64,000 nt of DNA, taken from assembly GCF_947490415.1 (NCBI RefSeq), contig NZ_CANLGX010000004.1, positions 186,001-250,000 on the forward strand, read 5' to 3'. Source of the stretch: an uncultured Eudoraea sp. (GTDB taxonomy: Bacteria > Bacteroidota > Bacteroidia > Flavobacteriales > Flavobacteriaceae). The position numbers were made by a program, and so were the translations under genes. Below the pieces are notes generated by a model. It was given only the letters and a program-made list of their open reading frames with translations, did no database searches and had not been told where the DNA came from. Below are positions 16,645 to 23,794 of this stretch, piece after piece. Position 1 is the stretch's first letter. Each line of letters opens with the position of its first letter.

Positions 16645-16669
16645 AAAAAATGTCAAGTTGACATTTTTT
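16645..16669. promoter_or_regulatory. 25-nt palindrome upstream of hsp20
   Basis: AAAAAATGTCAA and TTGACATTTTTT are perfect inverted arms around one G. The one-base centre makes an RNA hairpin unlikely and a dimeric DNA-binding protein site more likely. Several further TGTCA/TGACA pentamers lie in the next 250 nt. Regulator unknown. Confidence 0.35.
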
Positions 16670-16920
16670 AATTTCATCAAAAATGACAATTTTTCAGATA
16701 TAAACAACTGTATGTCATATGTTTATAAGTTCATAATTTAAGAAATAAATCTTTGAATATTTAGGATGACAAGAATGAAAAGTCCGAATTAAGCTATTTA
16801 TACCAAACCATATTGGCATGGCATTTTAGAAACTGAGAAGTGAATATTCCTTACAGGTTTCTAATTAAATTGTCATATCATTAAAATATATGCCATATAG
16901 CTTTGATATACTAATTTTAG

Positions 16921-17110
16921 ATGACCATGAAAAAAATAAAAAAGAAAACACCTCATAGTATAGTGGTGGTTTTCATGGGCTTGCTGCCCTTTCTTTTGAA
17001 CGGTTGATTCGACTAAAAAAATTAAAGAACACAACGAGTTCAATATAAAAATGCATCAGCTATTGCCCGATGTTAACGGCTATAATTCATTGGAACTTTT
17101 CTACAAATAA
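16921..17110 (+). pseudogene. broken small lipoprotein gene
   Basis: ATG 16921 opens a signal-like peptide, VVVFMGLLPFLLNG, that meets TGA at 17005-17007. Just where a lipobox Cys should follow, the +1 frame continues from 17006 as DSTKKIKEHNEFNIKMHQ and then LLPDVNGYNSLELFYK to TAA at 17108. A one-base insertion or two-base loss would restore one lipoprotein of about 65 residues. The surrounding 16496-17285 has no other gene; GTTCCGTTACCC near 17185 may be the right end of a further degenerate attC-like site before the DUF6326 gene. Confidence 0.4.
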
Positions 17111-17285
17111 ATTTATTACTTTTAAACGGTTGAAACCGAATACTAAATTCCTAGGGGCATTTAGCTTCACGGAATATTAGCCGGTTCCGTTACCCACTTA
17201 TTGAAAAAAGATATTGCATGTAACGAATATTTCGATGAATCGTCTTAATTCTAAACCAATTTAAATTTGAAATACTTAAATCCGA

Positions 17286-17693
17286 ATGTTAGAAAATCCA
17301 AAAGTAAATATCAAAATTAAACTTGCTGCATTGTGGGCTTCAGCAACCTTCTGCTATTTATATGGTGATTATTTTGAGCTATACACACCTGATAAAGTAA
17401 ACAGTTTAATTACAGGTGATAATAATTTGCATAGTCCCACCATATTATTAATAGCGTCTATGATTTTGGCGATTCCATCTTTAATGGTGGCAGCTTCAAT
17501 TTTCCTTAAACCAAAAATAAACCGAATTCTTAATATCGTATTTGGAACATTATTTACTTTAATGATGGTGTATATAGGAATCATTTCAACTAACGAATGG
17601 TACTTATTCTACGTTTTTTTAGCATTTTTAGAAAGCGTTATAACTGCTTTAATTGTTTGGTTTGCGTATAAATGGCCAAAAGAAAATAATTAA
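17286..17693 (+). CDS. DUF6326-like small membrane protein
   Basis: A 135-residue protein with four predicted membrane helices: LAALWASATFCYLYGDYF, PTILLIASMILAIPSLMV, ILNIVFGTLFTLMMVYIGII and a last one around FLAFLESVITALIVWFAY. The opening KVNIKIKLAALWAS and the GDYF motif match my memory of DUF6326, an uncharacterised flavobacterial family. The stop is 4 nt before the left end of CS4. No function can be assigned. Confidence 0.7.
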   Translation: MLENPKVNIKIKLAALWASATFCYLYGDYFELYTPDKVNSLITGDNNLHSPTILLIASMILAIPSLMVAASIFLKPKINRILNIVFGTLFTLMMVYIGIISTNEWYLFYVFLAFLESVITALIVWFAYKWPKENN

Positions 17694-17697
17694 ACCC

Positions 17698-17764
17698 GCT
17701 ACCAACAATGTATATGCGATAATACTCCCTAAACGGTCGTGCTGCACATATACTACCCGTTATC
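17698..17764 (+). repeat. attC-like site CS4
   Basis: The left end is GCTACCAACAATGTATATG. GTATATG (17710-17716) pairs with CATATAC (17747-17753). The right end is TACCCGTTATCGC. The core GTTATC (17759-17764) is complementary to GATAAC at the start of CS5 across the DUF4386 gene. One of the shortest complete sites, 67 nt. Confidence 0.65.
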
Positions 17765-17795
17765 GCGAATTTATAAGATCAAATAGATAAATAAT

Positions 17796-18479
17796 ATGAC
17801 TATAAATGACAAACAAAGTGAGTTAGTAACGACAGCAAGAACCGCAGGCATTTGGTACTTAGCAATGGCAATTTCAGGCATTTTGGGATTTCTGATATTT
17901 CACCCTCAGGTATTTGACTCAGAAGACTCTCATAAAACACTAACAAATCTGATTGACCTTGAATCCCTTGCCAGAACCCGACTTCTATTGGAATTTGCAA
18001 TTATTGTTTCACAAGCTCTCACCGCAGTATGGTTTTTTAAATTGTTTAGAAATATAAACGAGTGGGCAGCATGGGCAGTAGGCATTTGGGGAATGATAAA
18101 TTCCGTAGCAATTATGATTAGTGCCATTTCAATGGGTTCCGCTATTGAAATTGCAAGTTCTTCCCAAACCGTTGAAGACAAAGTAATATTAATCGAACTT
18201 TTAAGCAGTTTAATTACAAATGCCTGGGGTGTCGGCGGCCTTTTCTTTGGGCTTTGGCTTATCCCGTTGGGATACATTATAACCAGCACAAAAAGGATGC
18301 CTGTTTGGTTGGGGCTAACCCTGATTGCTGGTGGTATCGGCTACTTGATAAGTACTACAATTAATTACATTGGAATTGAAAGCCCCTTGTTACGTTATTT
18401 AACCGTTCCAGCTACAGTTGGAGAATTCTGGATGATAGGATATTTATTAATTTTTGGAATACGGCCAGTGAATAAATAA
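17796..18479 (+). CDS. DUF4386 membrane protein
   Basis: A 227-residue polytopic membrane protein with about six helices. The DUF4386 opening is clear, ARTAGIWYLAMAISGILGFL, followed by LARTRLLLEFAIIVSQALTA, the WFFKLF loop, and the Gly-rich helix VGGLFFGLWLIPLGYI. The family is common next to small-molecule or stress genes in many bacteria, without a known activity. The gene starts 37 nt after the CS4 core and ends 28 nt before the matching left end of CS5. Confidence 0.85.
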   Translation: MTINDKQSELVTTARTAGIWYLAMAISGILGFLIFHPQVFDSEDSHKTLTNLIDLESLARTRLLLEFAIIVSQALTAVWFFKLFRNINEWAAWAVGIWGMINSVAIMISAISMGSAIEIASSSQTVEDKVILIELLSSLITNAWGVGGLFFGLWLIPLGYIITSTKRMPVWLGLTLIAGGIGYLISTTINYIGIESPLLRYLTVPATVGEFWMIGYLLIFGIRPVNK

Positions 18480-18507
18480 TTAGTAATAATACCAAAGGAA
18501 AAAAGGT

Positions 18508-18637
18508 GATAACAGCGTATCTAACTTATGGCAGGAATGATGGTAAATTAAACCCTTCTGCTTCTAAGTAAGTTTGTTGCAATCTAACAAGAAAGTGCTT
18601 CAAAAACCGCCACAAGTCATAGATGCAAGTCGTTGGC
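18508..18637 (+). repeat. attC-like site CS5
   Basis: The left end is GATAACAGCGTATC. The long arm GCGTATCTAACTTATGGC (18515-18532) pairs with GCCACAAGTCATAGATGC (18609-18626) with a few mismatches and a bulge. The right end is AAGTCGTTGGC. Its first six bases match the CS4 core in reverse complement. Confidence 0.6.
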
Positions 18638-18669
18638 ATTCATATTGACAAACGAAGTTCAAAAGAATA

Positions 18670-19209
18670 ATGAATAAAAAAAATAGCGTATTTATCGCAA
18701 CGAGTTTAGACGGATACATTGCTGATAAAAATGGCGGAATTGATTGGTTACATTCTATACTAAATCCCGACAATGATGATATGGGATATGTAGAATTTAC
18801 CAATAAAATTGATGCACTTGTTATGGGACGAACTACATTTGAAACAGTGCTTGGATTTGATGTTGATTGGCCATATAACAAACCCGTTTTCGTATTGAGC
18901 AATAAGTTAAAAAAAATACCAGAAAGTCATAAGGAGAAAGCATTTTTGGTCAAAGGAAAGTTAACGGAAATTTTAGACCAAATCCACGAAAAAGGATTTA
19001 ACAGTCTATACATTGACGGTGGAACAACTATCAGGAATTTTCTAAAAGAGGACTTAATTGATGAAATGGTGCTTACAACAATTCCGATTTTATTAGGCGG
19101 TGGTTCTTCTTTGTTTTCAGAACTTCCTAACGAACTGAAATTTGAACTGATTGGAACAAAAACATATTTGAATCAAATCACACAGAATCATTATAAACGA
19201 AAGAAATAA
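18670..19209 (+). CDS. dihydrofolate reductase-like protein (RibD C-terminal family)
   Basis: A 179-residue single-domain protein of the RibD-C/DHFR-like fold: it starts KNSVFIATSLDGYIADKNGG, then has DALVMGRTTFETVLGF with the GRxTxE NADPH-binding motif, PVFVLSNKL, and ends with LYIDGGTTIRNFLKEDLIDE and TIPILLGGGSSLF. Such proteins bind NADPH and are often annotated as dihydrofolate reductase, though true folate activity is usually unproven. No folA-type Trp/Asp active-site set is obvious. The unit is compact: 38 nt from the CS5 core to ATG and 9 nt from the stop to CS6. Confidence 0.87.
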   Translation: MNKKNSVFIATSLDGYIADKNGGIDWLHSILNPDNDDMGYVEFTNKIDALVMGRTTFETVLGFDVDWPYNKPVFVLSNKLKKIPESHKEKAFLVKGKLTEILDQIHEKGFNSLYIDGGTTIRNFLKEDLIDEMVLTTIPILLGGGSSLFSELPNELKFELIGTKTYLNQITQNHYKRKK

Positions 19210-19218
19210 AATCCGAAA

Positions 19219-19387
19219 GCACAACAATGACTATACGTAATTGCTTAATCTCACCTCCTTCTGAAAAGCCTATCGGATTTTCAGTTTTGTGCGTACCTGC
19301 CTGCCGACAGGCAGGCTTGCAACGTTAAGTGCTATCCCGATAGCTATCGGGACACGCAACTACTCATAGCCGAGACCGTTAGTTGCT
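19219..19387 (+). repeat. attC-like site CS6 with two nested palindromes
   Basis: The left end is GCACAACAATGACTATACG and the right end is CATAGCCGAGACCGTTAG. GACTATACGTAATTGC pairs with GCAACTACTCATAGCC, allowing GT pairs. Inside are two perfect palindromes: CCTGCCTG/CAGGCAGG (19296-19315) and CCCGATAGCTATCGGG (19336-19351). The right core GTTAGTTGCT (19378-19387) is the exact reverse complement of the left end of CS7. Confidence 0.65.
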
Positions 19388-19430
19388 ATTCCCCAAAAAA
19401 TTAAAATTAAAACAGTAATTATTTAATGAT

Positions 19431-20363
19431 ATGAAATTTGTGATAACTCTATTCATTTCGACTTTATCACTTGTCTTTATTACTTCTTGTCAAGACAGTG
19501 AAAAATCAAATCTTACTTTACTCAGCAATCAAATCCCGACTGATACCGCCTTGATTTTTGGGAAAGGTATTGTTTCAACCAACAATTTTGAGTTCGCAAT
19601 CACTTTCAACCCAGAAATGGACGAATTGTTTTTTACTAGAAGAAAACCCGAAGAGAACAATGAAATTTATACAATGAAATTAGTTGATGGTAAATGGTCA
19701 GACCCAGAACTAGCTTTTTTTAAAGCAAATCAAGGATGGGATTTTGAACCTCATATAGATCCGAAAGGAAGTCGACTCTATTTTGGAAGCACCAGACCAC
19801 TCAACGACACTATCAAATCATCAGGATTACATCAATGGTATTGTAAAAAAAGCGTAAGTGGCTGGGAAAAGCCAATTCCTTTAGAAAAACCATTTGTCGA
19901 GAGGTCTGTAACCATGTACTTAACATCTTCAGAGAATGGCAATTTATACTTTACCACTGGGGAGAAAGAAGATAAGCCCGAAGATTGGGCCATTTATAAC
20001 TCAATCAATGAAAAAGGGCAATATAGAAGTATAAAAAGGATGGGGAACCAAATAAACTTCTCTGGAAAGTATATCGCTCATCCATACATTTCACCTGATG
20101 AAAGTTACATCATTTATGATGGTGAAGGCACTTCGGGATATGGAGACAATGATTTGTACATCAGCTTTAATAAAAACGGTACCTGGACAGAAGCTTTAAA
20201 TTTAGGATCTGAAGTAAATACCGATCAAACTGAAATGTGCCCCAGTGTATCGCCTGATGGAAAGTATTTATTTTTTCATAGAGGTGGAGAAGATAAGGGA
20301 GATATTTATTGGATAGATTTTAGACCAATAAAAGAACGTATTGAGAACATAAACAGCAACTAA
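19431..20363 (+). CDS. PD40 beta-propeller lipoprotein
   Basis: A 310-residue lipoprotein (lipobox LVFITSCQ) with WD40-like PD40 repeats: TFNPEMDELFFTRRKP, HIDPKGSRLYFGSTRPL, YISPDESYIIYDGEG and SVSPDGKYLFFHRGGED. PD40 repeats form a beta-propeller like that of TolB and usually serve in protein or substrate binding on the cell surface. The stop codon TAA lies inside the left end of CS7 (AGCAACTAAC), so the coding region and the recombination-site-like repeat share bases, as in many integron cassettes. Ligand unknown. Confidence 0.85.
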   Translation: MKFVITLFISTLSLVFITSCQDSEKSNLTLLSNQIPTDTALIFGKGIVSTNNFEFAITFNPEMDELFFTRRKPEENNEIYTMKLVDGKWSDPELAFFKANQGWDFEPHIDPKGSRLYFGSTRPLNDTIKSSGLHQWYCKKSVSGWEKPIPLEKPFVERSVTMYLTSSENGNLYFTTGEKEDKPEDWAIYNSINEKGQYRSIKRMGNQINFSGKYIAHPYISPDESYIIYDGEGTSGYGDNDLYISFNKNGTWTEALNLGSEVNTDQTEMCPSVSPDGKYLFFHRGGEDKGDIYWIDFRPIKERIENINSN

Positions 20364-20485
20364 CAATGGCTATAATTACTGTTGAAATATTGTTCAATCA
20401 AAATTTATAACTTTAAAAAACCAATTTCTAAGTGGCCTCATTCTACGGATGAATGCACAACGAAATTATAGCCCAACCGTTAACC
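20355..20485 (+). repeat. attC-like site CS7
   Basis: The left end AGCAACTAAC (20355-20364) overlaps the stop of the PD40 gene and is the exact 10-nt reverse complement of the CS6 core. GGCTATAATT (20368-20377) pairs perfectly with AATTATAGCC (20464-20473). The right end is CAACCGTTAACC. This is the clearest single site in the window. Confidence 0.7.
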
Positions 20486-20523
20486 TTAATTAAGACCAAC
20501 ACAAAAATAAATGATAGTATAAA

Positions 20524-20550
20524 AAAATGGAAACTAATAGTTTCCATTTT
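20524..20550 (-). terminator. terminator after the 20.6-21.2 kb lipoprotein gene
   Basis: AAAATGGAAAC (20524-20534) and GTTTCCATTTT (20540-20550) form a perfect 11-bp stem with a 5-nt loop. On the minus strand it is followed by a further run of T, giving the rho-independent form just past the stop of the minus-strand lipoprotein gene. Confidence 0.8.
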
Positions 20551-20587
20551 CTAATACTGATTTTTTACTGATTTGTGCGTTATAATT

Positions 20588-21157
20588 TTAATCTACAGGA
20601 GGATGCACTCCAACTTGTATATTAGCACAATACCCTGCTACTTCAGAGTCTGCATGTAGAGATGGTCCTGATGGAAAACCAGTAACACAACCAGTAGCAA
20701 TAGTATGTATCTGGTCAGGTATCATTCCCGGCTGAGCTGGTCCATGGGTACGTAATACCACATGAACTTCAGCTGTTAAAGGCATAAACCCCGGCTTAGC
20801 AAGTAAATGTCCCGAAAAATTACCTTTCCCACTTTCTCCAGCAATATGACCAGCAGCATAATTAGAAGATGTTGGTGGGCCTGGACCATCAAAGACTACA
20901 AACCAAATAGTATATGCATTTCCTGGTATTATCACATCAGTTTTAAAATTTACAGTAATTCCATTTTCGTTTCGATGGATGGTTGAAGTTCCTACGATAT
21001 TAGCAAGGTTGTCCTCAACAGCTACTGTAGATTTATTAGTTGCAGCTTTACTTGCAACTGATTGTAATGACCTTTCACTTTCAATTATTGGTTCGGTGCT
21101 ACACGAGAATAAAACCATAATAATTACGAGCGATAAAAATTTTACTGCGTTTTTCAT
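20588..21157 (-). CDS. hypothetical lipoprotein with a beta-sandwich-like domain
   Basis: A 189-residue lipoprotein (lipobox MVLFSC, Cys19). A Ser/Lys-rich linker to about residue 45 leads into a domain of alternating beta strands: GTSTIHRNENGITVNFKTD, NAYTIWFVVFDGPG, GKGNFSGHLLAKPGF, EVHVVLRTHGPAQPG. It ends with a pair of cysteines (ATGCVTG and GYCANIQ) that may form a disulphide. The pattern recalls CHRD-type domains, but I am not sure. It lies on the minus strand between two attC-like sites with its own terminator, in line with the AraC-type regulator upstream of it. Confidence 0.65.
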   Translation of the reverse strand: MKNAVKFLSLVIIMVLFSCSTEPIIESERSLQSVASKAATNKSTVAVEDNLANIVGTSTIHRNENGITVNFKTDVIIPGNAYTIWFVVFDGPGPPTSSNYAAGHIAGESGKGNFSGHLLAKPGFMPLTAEVHVVLRTHGPAQPGMIPDQIHTIATGCVTGFPSGPSLHADSEVAGYCANIQVGVHPPVD

Positions 21158-21394
21158 AATACTGTTATTTATAGTTAATAATATATTAGTAAGGGAATGT
21201 GTTTATTTGTCAAAATGTGTACAAGAAATCGACGCCTTTCATCAATGAAAAATAACCGGTGGGTTTTCATTGATAATGAATCTGTCAACTAGTTTTGGCA
21301 GTACGTTAATACCTGAAGAAGTTGCTATGATGGCTTCAAACCAGTTATTTAAAACTAAGACTTAATGGTCTTTTGATTATTGTACTTAAGATGC

Positions 21395-21436
21395 TAATTC
21401 TTGTATTTTACAGGGTAATCCTTGTAATTTACAGGC
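21395..21436. repeat. two tandem 21-bp direct repeats
   Basis: CTTGTATTTTACAGG (21400-21414) and CTTGTAATTTACAGG (21421-21435) are repeated at a 21-bp interval, two helical turns, with flanking TAAT also repeated. They lie in the 432-nt gap between the 3' end of the AraC-TolB-TPR gene and the start of the minus-strand lipoprotein gene. This suits an activator binding site, possibly for that regulator. Nothing else was recognised in the gap. Confidence 0.4.
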
Positions 21437-21589
21437 ATTTAGGAGTTTTATTGCCTGTATACTTATCAAAGAAGCTAAAAAAGAGAATCTCTTTATATCA
21501 AAAAAAACCTGACCTAAAACGAAAAAGCTTCTCACTAGCTTTAATGACTTCCAGCTACTTTTATATCGCTTTAAATAGTTATGGTAAAT

Positions 21590-23473
21590 TCAATCCGAAA
21601 CTTTGTAATCATCAAAACCCATTTTTTTAATAATGTTTTTGAATCTAGACTCTGATCTAAGGTTTTTGAAATTAGGATCTCTAAGGATACCAGCCAGTCT
21701 TGAAACTCTCATTTCAAAAGATTTTTCTAGTTGCTCTAGTGCTTTCTCATGCTCTCCAATAAATGCATATTTTCGAGCTAAATAGTAAGGGGCATTGTAA
21801 TTTTCGCTAATAGAATCGATCTTAATAAGCCAATTATAAACACCCTTTATTCCAAATTGTTTGTATATAGTATCAATTTCATCAGACTCTTTCGCCTTAT
21901 ATATTTTTTGCAGTTCAATGATGGCTTTATCATATTGTTTTTGAGCAATGTAAGTTTCGAAATTTACCCAATTATCTTCGGTAAATCTAATGCTTAATTC
22001 AAACCCTTTCTTGCTTTCAGAAAGTGCTTTTTTATAATCACCGGCATAATAATAATATTCAGCACTAACGAAATAATTAATGTAGTAAGCAGGATTAAGT
22101 AACTGCGCTTTATTTATTTGTTCTCTTGATTCCTCTATACGACCGGTATAATTTAGAAACTTGGAATATAACAAGTGTGTGTTAGGATTTTTTGGATTTA
22201 ATTTAAGCGAAATTAAGAATTCCTTTTCTGCAGCTTTCCAATTATAATCATACCGGAACAGTACTAATGCAAGAATATTATGAGGTTGTCCACTGCCAGG
22301 ATCCAAGGTCATAGCTTTTTGAGTTAGTTCTTTAATCTTTTTTATAGTTTTAACAGGAGAAAGGATGCCACGATAGGTTAATTGCATATGCGCAACTGCT
22401 AATCTTGAATACGCTAAGGCAAACTCTGGGTCTTTTTCTATTGCCTGTTCTAAATACGTTATACTTTCTTTTGATAAACCATTGTATGTAAAATGATTTC
22501 CCTTTAGATATAAATTATATGCTTCTAGATTATTTGTTGGTTTTTTATCAATTTGATTGCGCTCTACATCAGAAAGCTCAGTATTTAGTTCTTTCGAAAT
22601 TTGGCTGGCAATGGTACTCTGAAGTTCAAAGATGTCTTTATAATCTTTTTTTATATCTGTTGACGAAATATGTTTATCATTTTTTGCATCTATCAATTGA
22701 GTGATAATTCTAATTTCATCATTATTTTTTTGAACGCTTCCTTCTAATATATATGATACGCCCAATTCTTTTGCAATTTCAGGTATGGTTTTTGTCGTCT
22801 TACGATATTGCTCCATTGATGTTCTTGAAATTACTTTCAGCTCTTTAATGCTTGTAAGATGGTTTAAAATCACCTCCATGACACCATCAGCAAAATATTG
22901 ATTGTCCTTATTACTGCTTAAGTTTTTAAATGGGAGTATCGCTATAGACTTATCATTTATTATAGTTTCTGAAGTTTTAGCAATAGTATTATTATTTGGA
23001 TTTGGATAAAAGGAATATGCCATAGTCGCCAATAGTAAAACGAGTATGGAGCTAATGACAATCAAGCTTCGCTTTATTGATTTTTTCTGAATTGGTGCTG
23101 ATTTATGTACTTCAACGGCATCTTTAATAAAATCATTTTCATTTTGGATAGATACCTGTGCTTTATACCCTCCAGGAGTTATACCATAACGTTTACGAAA
23201 TGTTTTATTAAAATAAGACGGACTACTAAACCCTACTTTATAGGAAATTTCAGCAGATGTTAAATCAGTTTCCTTAATTAATTTAGCTGCCTCTGCTAAT
23301 TTAACTTCCCTGATATATTGAATAACTGATTTGCCCGTAGCCGCCTTTACCTTCCTTAATGTTTGAGATGTACTTAAACCTAAAAGTAAAGCAAGACTGT
23401 TTGCACCGAAATTTTCATCGATGATATGATTTATTACTATGTTATGTAAGTTATCTTTAAAACTTATATCCAT
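21590..23473 (-). CDS. membrane-anchored AraC-type regulator with TolB/FlgO-like and TPR domains
   Basis: A 627-residue multi-domain protein. Residues 1-105 are an AraC-type DNA-binding domain (LALLLGLSTSQTLRKVKAAT, then AEISYKVGFSSPSYFNKTFR and RYGITPGGYK). One membrane helix follows (about 135-155, SLIVISSILVLLLATMAYSF). Residues about 168-290 form a TolB/FlgO-like domain typical of adenylate-cyclase and CadC-type proteins: SIAILPFKNLSSNKDNQYFA and LGVSYILEGSVQK. The rest is TPR repeats (NLYLKGNHFTYNGLSKESI, NPKNPNTHLLYSKFLNYTG). The layout suggests cytoplasmic DNA binding controlled by a periplasmic sensor. The adjacent minus-strand lipoprotein is the natural target. Confidence 0.85.
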   Translation of the reverse strand: MDISFKDNLHNIVINHIIDENFGANSLALLLGLSTSQTLRKVKAATGKSVIQYIREVKLAEAAKLIKETDLTSAEISYKVGFSSPSYFNKTFRKRYGITPGGYKAQVSIQNENDFIKDAVEVHKSAPIQKKSIKRSLIVISSILVLLLATMAYSFYPNPNNNTIAKTSETIINDKSIAILPFKNLSSNKDNQYFADGVMEVILNHLTSIKELKVISRTSMEQYRKTTKTIPEIAKELGVSYILEGSVQKNNDEIRIITQLIDAKNDKHISSTDIKKDYKDIFELQSTIASQISKELNTELSDVERNQIDKKPTNNLEAYNLYLKGNHFTYNGLSKESITYLEQAIEKDPEFALAYSRLAVAHMQLTYRGILSPVKTIKKIKELTQKAMTLDPGSGQPHNILALVLFRYDYNWKAAEKEFLISLKLNPKNPNTHLLYSKFLNYTGRIEESREQINKAQLLNPAYYINYFVSAEYYYYAGDYKKALSESKKGFELSIRFTEDNWVNFETYIAQKQYDKAIIELQKIYKAKESDEIDTIYKQFGIKGVYNWLIKIDSISENYNAPYYLARKYAFIGEHEKALEQLEKSFEMRVSRLAGILRDPNFKNLRSESRFKNIIKKMGFDDYKVSD

Positions 23474-23656
23474 ATGATCAAATAGCCTAATAAAGGTAAT
23501 CTTTTATATTTTCATTATTTTAGGAGTGCCCAGGGTTATTGTTAAGGGATCATTAATGTTGACGAAGTCTAGGTTTGCTCTTGTAGAATAACCTTAATCC
23601 CCTCTTTTGTTCTTTCTGATTATAGATTAGATGTACTGAGAAGTAAACTTAAGACG

Positions 23657-23777
23657 TGTATAATTAATTGCTGAAAAGTGTTTAAAGAGTATCACGGAAA
23701 TTCTGGCGAATTCCAAAATCGCAGTTTCTCTTTGTTATCTTAGTGCCCGCATAGCTAACCATACATAAACCGTTGCA
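23657..23777 (+). repeat. attC-like site CS8
   Basis: TGTATAATTAATTGC (23657-23671) pairs with GCATAGCTAACCATACA (23749-23765), allowing GT pairs and two unpaired bases. An inner hairpin pairs GGAAATTC with GAATTCC. The right end is TAAACCGTTGC. The core GTTGCAAAAATT is matched 10 of 12 by AATTTCTGCAAT (26056-26067) at the end of the GH92 gene. Confidence 0.5.
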
Positions 23778-23794
23778 AAAATTATAAATAAATA

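Noticed and set aside
21373-21630. 85-residue plus-strand frame
   Set aside because: It crosses the tandem repeats and the 3' end of the AraC-TolB-TPR gene; the start of the peptide is hydrophobic only because the DNA is T-rich.
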